Assembly (NCBI GenBank): GCA_020086605.1
Contig: JACBWW010000012.1
Location: 13,267,855 to 13,331,854, forward strand
Direction of reading: 5' to 3'
From: Lanius collurio
Taxonomy: Eukaryota; Chordata; Aves; Passeriformes; Laniidae
DNA length: 64,000 nt
Position 1 is the first letter of the stretch. Each line of letters starts with the position of its first letter. The notes under the pieces were generated by a model. It saw only the letters and a list, made by a program, of their open reading frames with translations, searched no databases and was not told where the DNA came from. A program made the position numbers and the translations under genes. Positions 1 to 13,502 of this stretch are shown here, piece by piece.

Positions 1-1928
1 TAAATTCAGTGTTCCTTTAAAAGCAATGACAGGTAAAACCCCAGACCTATCTTTGGCTTTCAGTGAATTGTATAAAACCTGAAATAAATCTGCTACCAGT
101 CACACAGGGCAAACTCACCTTCCATGAACTTGATTTTAAAGACTTATCTGCCTTGGGGATCTCTGTTGCTTATTCCCTGTCCTGTCTATGCATGGAAGTT
201 TCATTGATCTCAACAGGATTTCTGTGCACTAGGCACTGTCAGGATATACAGCAGAGACGTGTGGTGCAGATAAGAGATGCACAATACTGATTGGAAAGAA
301 AATATGCATCAGAACGTTGCCCACCCAGAACATGTAGTTTGCTTTTTACATGGAGAGTGGCACTGAGCTGAATTTTTGTGCAGTGTCATTTCACACCATT
401 TTCAAGCTTCATTCATCTAATACCTCTGTGAATTCTCCAGGTCCCCCTATGATGACTTCAGGTGGAGGCTCCCTGTTTAAACATTTGCTAAAAGGGTATC
501 CTGTGGCTATGAAGCATACATGTATATAGTACAGCCTGAAATTCTGTGTGGAAGAAGAAAGGGGCACTCTGTATGTGTTTATGAGAAGTATTTCTTTGAG
601 GGAGGACTATATTCTGAAGGTAGTATCAGGTGCTAGATTGACCTGCAAGCTACTGTGTACTCTTGCATTGTCCTACCTAGTGCTTTGTGGAATCTTGGAG
701 GATTAGCTTTGCCACAGAGCAAGTAGAGATGTGGCTTTGACACAGAGCAAGTGGATTATGTCTCCCATAGGAAACAAGAAACCATGGAAAATAAAAATAG
801 GGCTGTCTAGTTTGCTGGAAAAGAATGAATGTCTCTCTGTTATTATTTCAGCCAAATAGGTGCTCTCGTACTGTGCAAGGCCTCAAGTGTTTCAACCTGA
901 TTATTTTATCTCAGTGGTCAAATTTAGGGGAGAAACCATTCTCCTTCCATTGTCCTTGTCCATGCACCAAAAATTTTAAGAAAGCAAGGTTAGAGGAGCT
1001 GTTAAAAACATTTTCCTTGTTTTAGTGTTAGTCTCTCACTGTTCTCTCATATACGCTTTATCTCTCATTAGGTTCTTTTTTTCTTTTTTTTTTTTAATTT
1101 AAATTGTTTTTATCTCATGTTGCCAACAAATCAATGAGAGGAGCCATCCCTATGAATACAGAATATCCATGGAGGCCCACATTGATTCCTTCTCAGCTGC
1201 TTCTTATTATAAAGTTCCCTGGTGTGAGGAAGATGCTAAATAGAAGCTAATAGACATTACATCTCACATACATTTTCACATTCTAAAAAATACAGTTTGG
1301 GGATTTTTTTTCTCATTGAGAATTTAGCTTTCCTTTCTTGAGAAAAGTAAAAGAAACATTTCTCCAACTCTATTTTTTTCCAGTGCTAGAGAGTAGAAAC
1401 TTGCTCAGGTGTTGGGAGTTATTCACCCTGAAAAACAGCATGAAATTGCCTTGGAATAATCACTTGCATGGTAGAGATGTTTGTATTTCCTGCTGTGTTA
1501 ATTGGTGTTACTAGTAAAGCTTGCAAGATAGGAATTTCTCAGCTACCAAGAAGTCACTTGCTAGCCAGCCTGATTAATAAAGAAAGTGAAAGACAGCCAA
1601 GTTATTTTAATAGGATTTTTAGCTTTTCCAGAAAAAAATAAAATTTCTGAAACAGAAACAGACCACTTAGAAACCTGCCACTTTTTCTTATTGACACCAG
1701 CCTGTTGTGTGTGCACTGTGATGTTCTGTGTGTGAATAAATTTGTGAAGTGCCATGACATGAATGGCCAGTGTTGTGAAAGGCAGCTTCACGAAGATAAG
1801 AAAACTCAGGATAAGACAAGCAGACCTGACAAACCCTTGTTGACAAAGAAGGTGCACTACTCCTCTAATGTCATTGTAAAAAAGTGTCCCAAGTCAAACA
1901 TCAAAAACCCCAGCTTAGCCCTTTCCCC

Positions 1929-2410
1929 AAGGACCACAGTGGGGTCATCTGGTCCCACCCCTCTGCTCAAGCAGGGCCATCCCAGAGCACTTGGCACAGG
2001 ATTGTGTCCAGGTGGTTCTTGAATCCAGTGAGGGAGACTCCACACCCTCTCAGGGCAACCTGTTCCAGTGTGTGGTTATCTGCACGGAAAAGAAGCTTTT
2101 CATGTCCAGCTGGAACTTCTGGGCATCAGTTTCTGGCTGTTGCCTCTTGTCCTATTGATTGGCATCACCAAGCAGAGCCTGGCTCCATCCTCCTCGCACC
2201 CCCCTTTAGATACTGACAGATGTTGATGAGGTCCCCTCTCAGTCATCTCTCCTGGAGACTGAATGGGCCCAACTCTCAGATTTTTCTCACGAGAGAGATG
2301 CTTCAGTCCCTTAATCATCTTTCTTAACCACCACTGGACCTGCTCCAGGAGCTCCATGTCTCTCTGAGCCCAGAACTGGATGCATGACTTCAGATGCTGC
2401 CTGAAAGAGG
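1929..2410 (-). mobile_element. CR1 LINE fragment (3' part, minus orientation)
   Basis: Read on the + strand, this stretch has the order typical of the complement of an avian CR1 3' end. It opens with 'gtcatctggtcccacccct', then 'gggcaacctgttccagtgtg' at about 2055, 'gatgaggtcccctctcag' at about 2225, and ends with the 'ccactggacctgctccag' and 'agcccagaactggatgcat' motifs at about 2330-2385. The element is therefore on the minus strand. It is 5'-truncated and diverged, as most CR1 copies are. The terminal CR1 octamer repeat is not visible at its 3' side, near 1929, so that end is also eroded. Boundaries are good to about 20 nt. Confidence 0.88.
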
Positions 2411-5400
2411 TCCCTTCACTTTTTCTCCTCTCTCAATTCTCATGCTTAAGGTAATTAGATGTGTTGGTTAAACACCAGAATCAAGCCTGCTGGGTCTAAA
2501 AATCTATTTGGAAGTTTTTAAATGGGATTTTTTTTTGGTTTTTTTTTATCCCCCCTTAATGCTATCAAGTGGCTTCTTCTCTAAACAGTCTCTCTGTAGG
2601 CTGTTGCCTCCTTTTAATCCATGTATATGGTGTTTTACCATGATTAAGAGAACCTAAGCATTCTTCAGATGTCTACAGCTTTGGAATTTAAATTTAAATT
2701 ACTTCTAGGAGAAACAAATTAAACTTGCATTGCAGGCCTACCAAAAATACATTAATATATATTAACCTGGAAGTTCTTGGTGGAATAAATTGAGAGATTC
2801 AGCAGTGCTTCTTTCAGCAGTGTCATATCCAGAGACATTTAAATTCATTTTGATTTTAAATTGAGTTTCTTTCTGAATTCCAGGCCAGACCAGCATTTCT
2901 CAGCATACTTAATGAAAGCATCTGCTATGCTGGACTGGTGTGATATGCAAGTAAGTAAATGGCTAAGAGAAGTAAAGGACTTAAGACAATAACTTAGCCC
3001 AGGATTTGGATCAAATATGAGTATCCTCTGTAGGTAGAGAAAATGGGGTGATGGTAATTTCTGTCATTATTTTGTTTTTTCACCCATTCATATGGTGAGG
3101 ACAGTTTTCACAGACAAGGCAAAAAGAGAGACTGAAGTCTTAATCATATTTCTTCATAATTAGGTCCCATTTTTTGTTTTACACAACAAAGAAGGCTGAG
3201 AGGAATCCTTCTCCCTGACCTCTCATTCACATTTGTCCATCACTGTGTCAGACATAAGACCTGTTAAGCTAAAGGATAAATTAACCTAACAGTAACATAA
3301 CAGAAGGAAAGAAGAGAATGTCCTTGTGCATAAACTGCCTCAGTTGATATTAAAGAGAGCTGATACAAATACACACTCTCACCAACATGTAAGCAGACCT
3401 ACATTTAATATATAACATCAAGGTTCATTTTCCTTTTGGCTTTGGAGTAGGAATTCTTTTTACAGTAAGGCAGTGACATAATACTGCAGCATAAGTTGCC
3501 CTTCGCTTTGATATAAATCAATGCCATCAAATCTTGCCATGTCATCAACAAGCAGCCAAGAAATTTTGCCTTTTTAATCAGAATCACTAACTTCCATATG
3601 TAAAGTACTATTGCCTACTTTCTTAGCTGATTTTATTATTTAACTGTCTTTTTTTTTTAATCTTTTCTTCATATTTTTTACCAGGATCAGTATACTAAGT
3701 ATTTTGTTGTTTTTATAATATTGCTAGTCAGATTAGAAAAGATCAAATCTCACTCCATTTTGGTAAGCACTTCTATGAGTAGGAATTCTAATCTTCAAGC
3801 ACAAGAGCCTGAAATTAGCCACTGGAAGCTAGATGTAGAAGATTGCATCTCACTGCATCACCTGGTCTCCTCTCACAGTTAACTGAAGGAAATAGACATT
3901 TTCAATTCGTGTTTCATCTTGTCCTGAAATTGGTTATATGTCCAAAGTCACAAGTCTGCTCTTTTATCTCTTTAATTGATTTTAGAGGAATTGTAGGAGG
4001 AGCAGCTCACATGAAGAGGTCTGTAATGCCCATATCCGTTTTGAGGTGAAATAATTCCTTCCGAAAAGCAGAAGTTCTGTGAGGGAATCTTGCTTAGAAA
4101 CCGTAGATCTGATGTCAAAGGGTTTCTTCATTTGTGGTGTGGTTCCACCATTTGCTCTGCATGCTCAGTTCCTTGTGCTGCATTTACCCCACCTCTGGCG
4201 AGAGGACACGTACCCTAAGCAGGGTTCTCACCCAGCAAGTGTGTATATAAACTTCACAGGAAACATGGCATTACTAGAAGAAAAATATAACAGTTGTCCC
4301 TAGTAAAACCTGCAGAGTTTGTTTTATTTAGGTAGAATCCAGCAGAAGCAAATAACCCCCATCTCTGTTGTGTTAGGTGTTACTTAGAGAAGGCATCCTG
4401 AGAAGCTGCCCCCATGAATTCTACTTCACAGAAAATGAGCTCTGATTGTACCTACAGAAGCTGCAGCTGGAGGTTTAAGTGTGTTTCTCTTCAACTGAGC
4501 TAGAGGAAGAGCAGTGTAGGTTTTGCCAGGTATCTTAAAAAGAGATTTGTAAAGGTCTTAACCTGTCACTGAGAGAGAAAAGTAACTTGATCAACGTTAA
4601 AGCTAAATACTGAATGCAGTAAAATATAGAAAAATTACATGAACTGTGGATAGAACAGCACAATCTTTTATTATGGACTTGGTTGTAATGCCTCTCTCTT
4701 ACAGTTCATTTTGGCAGAGATGAGACTCCCCTATCTCCTCCCTCGGAAAGCCAGTTTGCAGATCAGCACACTGAGCATAGTCTGGTATCACAAGTTATAA
4801 TAAAACATGTGATAACACAGCATGCTTGGCTTGAAGTTGGTTATTTATCTGTAATAAACCTTCTTTACTTTGTGCTGTGAACACAAAAACCTTGGCCTGA
4901 GTTGTAATGTGCCACTGTGGTAATAGTGATTGATTCAGCAGATGCTGTACTGTAGGTAGTGCCAGTTACCAGTGTCAAATCAGGAAATACTGGGTTACCT
5001 CTCTTACAGAAAGTAAAGTAAAGGATAGTCAGGGTTACTATAACATATGCAAGTTTTCATCATTTAAGGAGAAAACCAAAATAGTATTTAGCAGCTTGGC
5101 TTAAAATGAAAAGGACGAGAGCAGATCTCAGCCTCATTCTTAAGCAAACTGTAGGGGCTTCAAAGAATTTTGGATCTAGCCTCATGTTCTTTTGCAGTTC
5201 TCAAACACATGCTACAAGCAGAAATAAACACCTGCATAGACTTTTTTGGTGTTAATATCTTCGCAAACGTAGCAGTCATGCTGCAGTGTGGTAAGATGTG
5301 TCAATTTAGAGGAGTTAACAAAAAAAAGGACCAAGAAGTGTTTGTGTGGAATATGTGTTACATTCAATTCATTTATGTGCAAATGTGCTATTCAAAGGCT

Positions 5401-8400
5401 CTATGTGTTTCTCAATTTATTGTCTCCCTAATTTAGAGTGTACTCTATGTGGCATGGATATTATATTGGTATTTTTCAAGGCAGTGTGCATAAACTACTA
5501 CCATCACTTTTAGTGATAATTGAATAATCACATACTGAATCTTTTCTTATTTCTGTGATTCTTTCTGTACAGATGTGACACTAGTAGTTGACTACTGGAT
5601 CATTCTGAATTTTGGTGATATTCAGATATATCAATGTGGGATTTAAGTGTGTGAAATGTATGTGTGTACTAACTTTGCTTTTGTTGTTTCCAGAGGGAAT
5701 AGCAAATAGTTCTTTGTTCAACTTTAGAATTACAGTTAGTCCCAAAGTGCCAAAAGAATGGAAAACACATTTTGTAAAATGTTTCGTAACTCACTTTTTT
5801 TATTTCATATGGTCAGTTAAAACACAGATTCAGTGTTTTCATATCCAAAAGCTGTACAGCACAATGTATTGCAGATACGTAAAAGTGAAATGTTTTGATG
5901 AAAAGAAATGAGAACAAGTAAAAGAACTATCTTGGGTGAAAATGGTGAGAGAAAGAATTCACAAAGAAAGTGTCAACAGCAACAACACTGAACTCCAGGT
6001 ACTTTGATCTAATTTTCATTTTGTCACTCAAAGCAGGAGAAGTTGAAGTCAAAGTTAAATATCTCTAGACAAGGGCACGAGTTGCAGAACTCGGGAAGAG
6101 TTTCCAACCTCTAAAAGAAGAGCTGATTTTTTATTTTCTTTTCCCTTTAAAAATGAGAAGGAAACTTTTAAGTTGAAATAACAAAGAAAACTTAGAACAA
6201 GGACAGAAAATTCTAAAACAAACAGAAAACTTGGAACCAGACAAAAGTACAGTATTTTATTCCACAGTATTTATTTTTCTGTCCAAAGGGATGTGATTTC
6301 GTAGCATATCTCTCCTGAATGAAAATCAAAAAAATTTCCTTACTCGTGATCAAACAATGAAACCTCATATATTTCAATGGCCCTGAATGTGAGTTTGAAA
6401 AAACTTGCATTTGGAATTTAACACCTTTTTATTCATCCATCTTTCCTGTAAAATGTGCATGGTCTTTCTTTTTCTTTTAGTTTGTGTTGCATGTATCTAG
6501 AATGTAGAAGCATCTGAAAATCCCTTTCATGGCTCTTCTCCTGGTGGTCCATCCTTAGAACTCAATCTACTACCGGAAAACGATGAGTTACATTATTTGT
6601 GCATAGAGAAATATTATCTTGCCAATACTGTCCTGTGTGTCTTCTGTTTCTAGTTTTGTACTGGGCTGGTAAGGAATTTGATCAGAGGGATATGCAGTGA
6701 GAGCTGATATGAAATGCAATAGACAGGTTGTAAGGATAAAGGATCATTTTGTTAATTTGCCATGTGAAAGAGTATTGAAGAGCCCAGAATCTTCAAATAT
6801 CTCACTCAGGAGAAATGGAAGAGGGAGTCAGAAGAGAGCATTGATATGAATATCTCAATTTTTGGTTTTATGCTTTGAGTTTTGTAAAATATATGCATTT
6901 TCATGGTACACCAAAAATGAGAAGTTTTGTTGTATCTAGATCTGTATTTATGTTCTGACCATGTCTAAAAGGAAGCATACATATTTCAGAGAGCATGTAG
7001 CTTGGAAATGAGACCAGTAGTGGCAAATATCCTAAGCTGTATTATTGATTCCTTGCTTTTTCTCAGTCCTGTGTTTGCATCCTTACTAAACAAGGAAGAA
7101 AAAATTAAAATGGCAGCTGTTGGAAGTGAGGCTTAGTGGAACTGTTGTACAAGTTACCTTACACACCTTATTTTTGAAATACAAATTGTAAATGAAATAG
7201 CAGATGACATTATGTAAACTCATTCCTCTATCAGCAAGTTTTTGCCAAGTAATGAAAATCTAGTCAGAATGGTGCTTGGTGGATTTGCATAACTGTACAT
7301 CTGAAAGACTTAAGTGCTAATAACCATTGTTAAATTACTTAGTAATATAATTTTTTCTAATTCAAACTAAAGTTTCAACAACTGCTAACTGAAAGGAATT
7401 AACTAGGCATGACTTTTTAAACCAAACACAACCCATTGTCAATTTGATCTTAAAACATAAATGGTATGATTTTCCTTTTTTAATTTTTGTGACTTCCTGC
7501 TTGTCTCCCTTTACTTATGGAGTTCCTGGGGCCAGTGTTCTCATATTCATGTTGATCATCAGAAAAGCCACATTAACTCTTAGGAGAAGATCTGATGAGA
7601 TCCAGCTTTCAAAAAATAATTTTTAGCAATGTGTTTTGGTGGAATTGGAAATTAAGATTGCATTGTAGTGATGTTGGAGCAAGATTGTTATTGGCAGACT
7701 GAATAAACCCCTGGGATTCTCTCATATGGACTGAGTGGGAACACTTTACATCATGTGATAGTCTTGTACCTCTGAACATATATTTTCTTTAGGATGCCTC
7801 CTTAATTTTGAAGGAACTGGGAACACTGTAGAAAAAAAGAAGGTAGGTTTAGAGGAAGGAGCCATGCATGGTATCACTATGCCTGAGTCATCTGTCAGAC
7901 AGCTGGCACAGTAAATTGAAACAGCTTCCCTTGGGGTGGACCCCATGTCATTTTCCTCCTTTTGTTTAGTACAATAATGCAAGAAAGGCAAATACTTAGA
8001 ATGTGGATTGTTGAGATCCGTGTTGTGGAAGTCCATTCATATAAATGACTTCAAATGATAGAGTTCAGATAGGTCAGAAGCCATAACAATTGCATTATGT
8101 ATGGAGAGGCCTTACAGACAAAAAAACCTCCTGCACATCGTATGCTAACAAAAATAGTATGTGTTGCATTTGGGAAAAAGAGGGGCCAAGAAGGAGAATT
8201 TTAATAATGAAAAAAAGCAGCTGGATAAACTTTAAGCTGCTGAAAAGCACTTTTGCAGCAGTGTTTTCTTTCTCAAAATTTTTTCGTACAAAATCTGTAG
8301 TTTTCTTTTGGACAGGAATTTTAAGTTTCTGAGTATAGCTTGCATATATTCTGTAAAATGGTCAGTAGAGAACAACTGTAGCCATCCCAGCATGTGGCAA

Positions 8401-11400
8401 AAAATTGTTTCTTGAAATCTAGGTTCCTTCAGAACCTCAGACTGCAAAGGCAGGAGCTGTGTGAATGTACTGTGAATGCATGCAAAGGAGGAGGAATCAC
8501 TCTGTGTCCTCTTACCAGCATTTATTACTTTAGGAAGTTGAGTGGCTAAAGCAGAAGATGGCAAAAGTTTTAAAGCCGTGTTGAGATGTGTGCTCTGCGT
8601 GATTCTAGTTAATTATTCCAATCACGTAGCACAGGTTATGTATTTATGCAATATCCCAGCAGACATGGCAATTGAGTTAAACCTATTAACAGTGAATCTT
8701 GCAAGAATCCCTACAGCTTCCCATCGCTCAGTATCAGGCATTAAGATTGAATATAGGCATCAACATAGAAGATTACAGTCTCTGTAGAACCGACCCCAGA
8801 GAATGGAGACAGGCAAGTCATCATCAGGCACACAATCCTTCTGCTCAGAATAATTGCCTATTTGCTCTGCATTCGAGCTCTATTCCTTGAGCTTAGATCT
8901 CCTGCACATCTAGTTAGAACTTGCAGAATTAATATCAGGTTTCCTGTCACTTCACTCATTACTTTTGTCAGTGGAATTCAAGGAGAAGAGTCAAAAACAT
9001 GTTTTTTAGAGGCTATTTCTTAAGGACTTCTCTTCTTTCTTTTTTGTTTAAATAGAAACCTGTCTGTTAGTATGTCAGGTTATTTTTTTTGGCTACACTG
9101 GAAAGGACATCTGAATAAATTGTGATTTTTCAATACAGGTATTGTTGCTTGGAGATCATTATTGTGTTATCCTTTCTAACCAGAGCCACACCTTGGGGGG
9201 AAAAAAAAAGAGCCTTTAGAATGGGAAAAATAGGTTAAATAGCAGATTGGATGTGTTCTCTTTAGACTTCTCTTTCAGAAGACTTTGCTGTTCTGAGTCT
9301 TAGAGCATGGGAGCAATCTTTTGAATAGTATAGCAATACAAAAATGCATTTAGTTTGTTTAATGTAGTTCTAGAAAATCTCGGTAGGTCTTTGTAAAGAA
9401 TGATGATATACAGATGGCATATTGAGAATCTTCACTGGAAGAAAAGTTATGTCTCCCTCCTAGTCACATAGGATTCCAACAAAGGATACAAAAGGCTATT
9501 GTCCTTTAAACTTTTAAGTAGTTTTCTTTAGAAAGATGACCTGCGTTCTCATGCATTTATGAATGGAGTGGTGGGTGGACCTGGAGTGCTGTAAGACCAA
9601 TAATCACAAGGTCCCGCTGACTTCAACAGATTTATATTGGCTGAGGAGAACTAAAAAAAGCACTGTAATTCTTCATACAGATAAATTTTGAGAAAATTAG
9701 TACAATCCCAAAGATAAAACATTTGCTACTACATTCTGCTGTGTTCCAAAGAGTGTAAATGATGTTATAGCAAATAAATTACTGGACTTTGTTAGTCACT
9801 GCCACTGCAATTAGTGAGTGTACTGGAATTCTTACTATTCTCTTCCCTTAACTCTTAAGATTTTTTCATTGTTTTGTGCAGACTCATATATGTCCCTGAA
9901 ATTTTAGCTGTTATTTCATCTTCTGTGCAATAAAAATGTAAAATATATCATTTTCACTTCTAAATGTTTATCTCTGTGATCTCCCTAATCAATAATTAGC
10001 AACAGATCCTTGCAATACAGTAAAAATGCTAGCTAGTAGCTTGACAGAAAAACGTGTTCTTATGCTGAACTCTTTTGTTTTGTCCTCACTTAATTGTTTT
10101 CATGTAGCAGATTTTTTTAAAGGTTAACATATACAAAATGATTATTAATTTCCATCATAATTTTGGAACCTTCTTGAAGAGAATGTGTGTGAAGGAGCTC
10201 AACATGAAAAAGAAAAGTTAAAAATATGGGTTGATTTTGCTTCTCTGATATCCTTGATCTTGGTTTTGTCGTAGTTTTAAAATATTCTGTATGTTATTAA
10301 AGTGAGGAAGCTTCAGATCATGCAAAAATCTTCTGGAAAACAAATTTTATATCGGAATTGGAAACAAAATGAAAAGTAATGAGAAAAGAAATTAGGTTAA
10401 AAGGCCAGAAAACCCATTAGAAACTGTATGTTTGTGTATTATCTAGCAAATCAAATGTCAGGGGAAGACATTTGTGAAATAATTATCAATCATTTAAAAT
10501 AAAAAGGAAGCAAACAACAGAAGCCTTCATTTTTATGTTTCAGAGACTAAATCCAGGCTGCTAAATCCATCAATAAAGCAATTACATGGCATTATTCTGA
10601 TTTTAAAAGGTAGTTGCACTGTCAGAAGCTTTGCTGGGAAGCTTCCCCACCCAAACATCATTTCCTGTTCAGAGGTAGAATGTTGTTGATAAAGTGAAGG
10701 GTTTCATTTCACACACGAGGAAGAGCCCATTGAAATGGTGTCCACCAGAGTTGGCAGAGCCATAGTATGAAAGCTGAACAATATTGAGAATAAATGTGGA
10801 GTGAGACCTGGGGATAGATGTAAGCCTTGCCAACAGGAAACTTGGCTTTGCAGAAAGAGTATTAGTTGTGAAGCAGCAAGATAGTAAATGCCAGAAAGAA
10901 AACGAATGTTCTGTTTTCCCTTCAAGTTTCTCTTGTGATTTAGTTTTCTGCATGCTGTTCTCTAAGACCCTACTGTCTTGAATTGTGTCTTTATGCCTTG
11001 CACTGTTTGACATTGGGACATAGTAGGAAAATCCCAGAGGTTTATGAAGGTAGGTAAATTTGGGATAATCAACTTTACCTTGCTATTCTTGAAATCAGGC
11101 TGCAAAACTTCTTGAATATAAACAGGGACAAGTCTGTATTTAATTACAGAAAATTTTAAGTACAGTCTTAACTTTTGTCTGTCTTGGCAATGACATAATC
11201 TTTGACTTCATACGAAGGTGACAGGGACATGAGCACAACCTCTTAGGTGACATTGCCCTCTAGGGATATAGATACAAGTGTGAGCCTGGAATAGCTAAAA
11301 ATTACAGTGAATAAACAGGTTTGTTTGAAGCTTTAGATAACTGCAGATTGTTCTGATGTTCTGTATTTGATAACTTTCCACAGATACCTGATAATATAGA

Positions 11401-13461
11401 TATGTTATGTACAAGCATGCGTACAGAAATGTGTGTGCCTATAATTGCAAGCAGTCCTTATTATCAATAAAAGCTCAATTTGAAAGAGCACTGTAGATCA
11501 GGCTGCCTTCTGATAAAGCACCTTTGTGAGCTGATGGTGGCATTGCAAACTTGGATCAGGGAAAGAGATTTTTCCTGACATAGAGTGAAGTGAAAAATGA
11601 GGCTGAGAAAACAGAGCAGCTAGGCAGAACTGTTTGAGAAGGGTTAACTTGTGAGTAAATACAGCACAGCAACTCAAGAGATCCATACTCTGTGACTGTG
11701 TGACACTGGACAGCTTGCATTATCCACATGCTGCATCTCATTTCTTTGTGAAACAAAGGAAATACTTCACTACCGACTGGGAGAATGAAACTATTAGTGT
11801 TTGTAAGGTGTTTGCAAACAAAGTCAGTTAAAAGCCCCATAAAACCCCCCACCTTATTTAGTAAGCAAAAAGTGGCAGCAGAAGTTACCTTGAAGGAGCA
11901 TGGCGTGACACAGCTTGAGAACTACATAGGTATGCTTGTAGTCTAATCCTTCAGCACTAGTACATGTTGCATAATATAAATATGAATATTTCAGTTTGTA
12001 TGAGAAGACTCTCCTACAAGGGTATTACAAAGCAGGAATAAGAGGTACAGGATTAAACCTGGAATAATTCAGTGTTCCTTTTATGTGCTATGTAAACACA
12101 GTCAAAAACTGATAAGAAAAGCAAGCTACTTTGGTCTAAGTTGACCGTTTCAAATAAATACAATTTTCTTCTGGTGTTGTAAAGCAAGTCTTCCTGGAAC
12201 AAACATGCATTGCTATTCTGTTTTGGCGCATAGGTAACCTTAAAGCAAAGGCTTTTGCCTAAATGTTTCATCTTTGCTTATCCACTAGCAAAAGCAGTCT
12301 GTTGCAGACAGGCTGGGCTGAGGCCTGGGTCACTATGATTACATCTGATGTCACATGTGTTTATATTTCAATCCAGGTAATGTATTCTGTCCAGACTACT
12401 TAAAATCCTCATGCACATGCCATGTAGCCAACCAGTAACTTTCCAGGAAATCCCATAGGACTCTGTCCCTCTGAACGCACAGTTGGATAGATCCACATTA
12501 ATCATAGGGTCCAAGTAGTCCAGTTCTCAGGGCATCTCAGACAGAGGTGGTGACAAAGAAATCTTACATTTTCCATCTCCTGCTCCACCACCAAGTCCAT
12601 GCTGGCCTATTCAATGCAGCTTCCTCCACCCTTGCTGTAGAGTCTAAGAGTCACTGTTTATCAGTACTAGAAGCTTGTCCTCCTCAATTCAGAGCTGAGC
12701 TTCAGAGCCTGAGACCTTGTTCTCGCCACTGGTAACAACCCAAGAAGCAGAACTGCACTGCAAAGGAATAACAAATGTGGCTTAATGGTAGCTCTTTCAA
12801 CCATTGGTTGTCACTCCTTTTGGGATCAACAATCAAACAGAATCCCAATGCTGAATGGAATCCAGGGTTCCATTTTTTCTCTCCTCAGCACTTCTATTAA
12901 GGGTATAAAATCACTTTCTACATAGTGTATTGTTACAATCAAGTCATAAGGCAGTACCGTATTCTACTGTTATGTTAATTCAGTAGCATTAATGCTGACA
13001 TCAGTCTGTTGTGGTTCATTAGCTGGAAGTTTTATTTGTGTGCAGATCCTAGATGAAGTATTTGGAGAAAATTTAATAATTTGGGTAGTACTTGTATTTT
13101 CATTACTCAGCCTTTACCTCAGCCTACTTAAAACTCATTGTTCCTCTTTGGCCATACTCAGGACTGGGATTTTTCCTGTGTCTCTAGTTCTGTATCAGAA
13201 AGCATTCTCAAAAGGGCTTTTTCCCTCTTACTTCAGTTTGCATGTCTCTTACCAGGTTGCAAGGTTCTGTACTAACCTGCCTTTTCATGACAGGAGAAAG
13301 CCATGAGGTCTGTGCTAGGCCTGCCACATTCCTTGAAGTAGAAAAGTTGTTGCCCTTTAATTCTTACTCTACAGTGTTGTCTTCAAGTTTTATTAGCAAC
13401 CTGTTCTAGACTTTGTTCTCTGTCTCCAGGGAAATACTACATTGTAAGCAATAAAGCTGGC

Positions 13462-13502
13462 AAAAAGGAAAAGAGAAAAAAAAAAAGAAGAAAGAAAGGA
13501 AA
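13462..13502. repeat. 41-nt homopurine tract
   Basis: An unbroken run of A and G made of GGAAAAGAG, a 12-nt poly-A and GAAGAAAGAAAGG blocks. On the other strand it is a homopyrimidine run. It is a low-complexity tract in an intron. Such runs can form triplex DNA, but nothing here shows that it does. Confidence 0.8.
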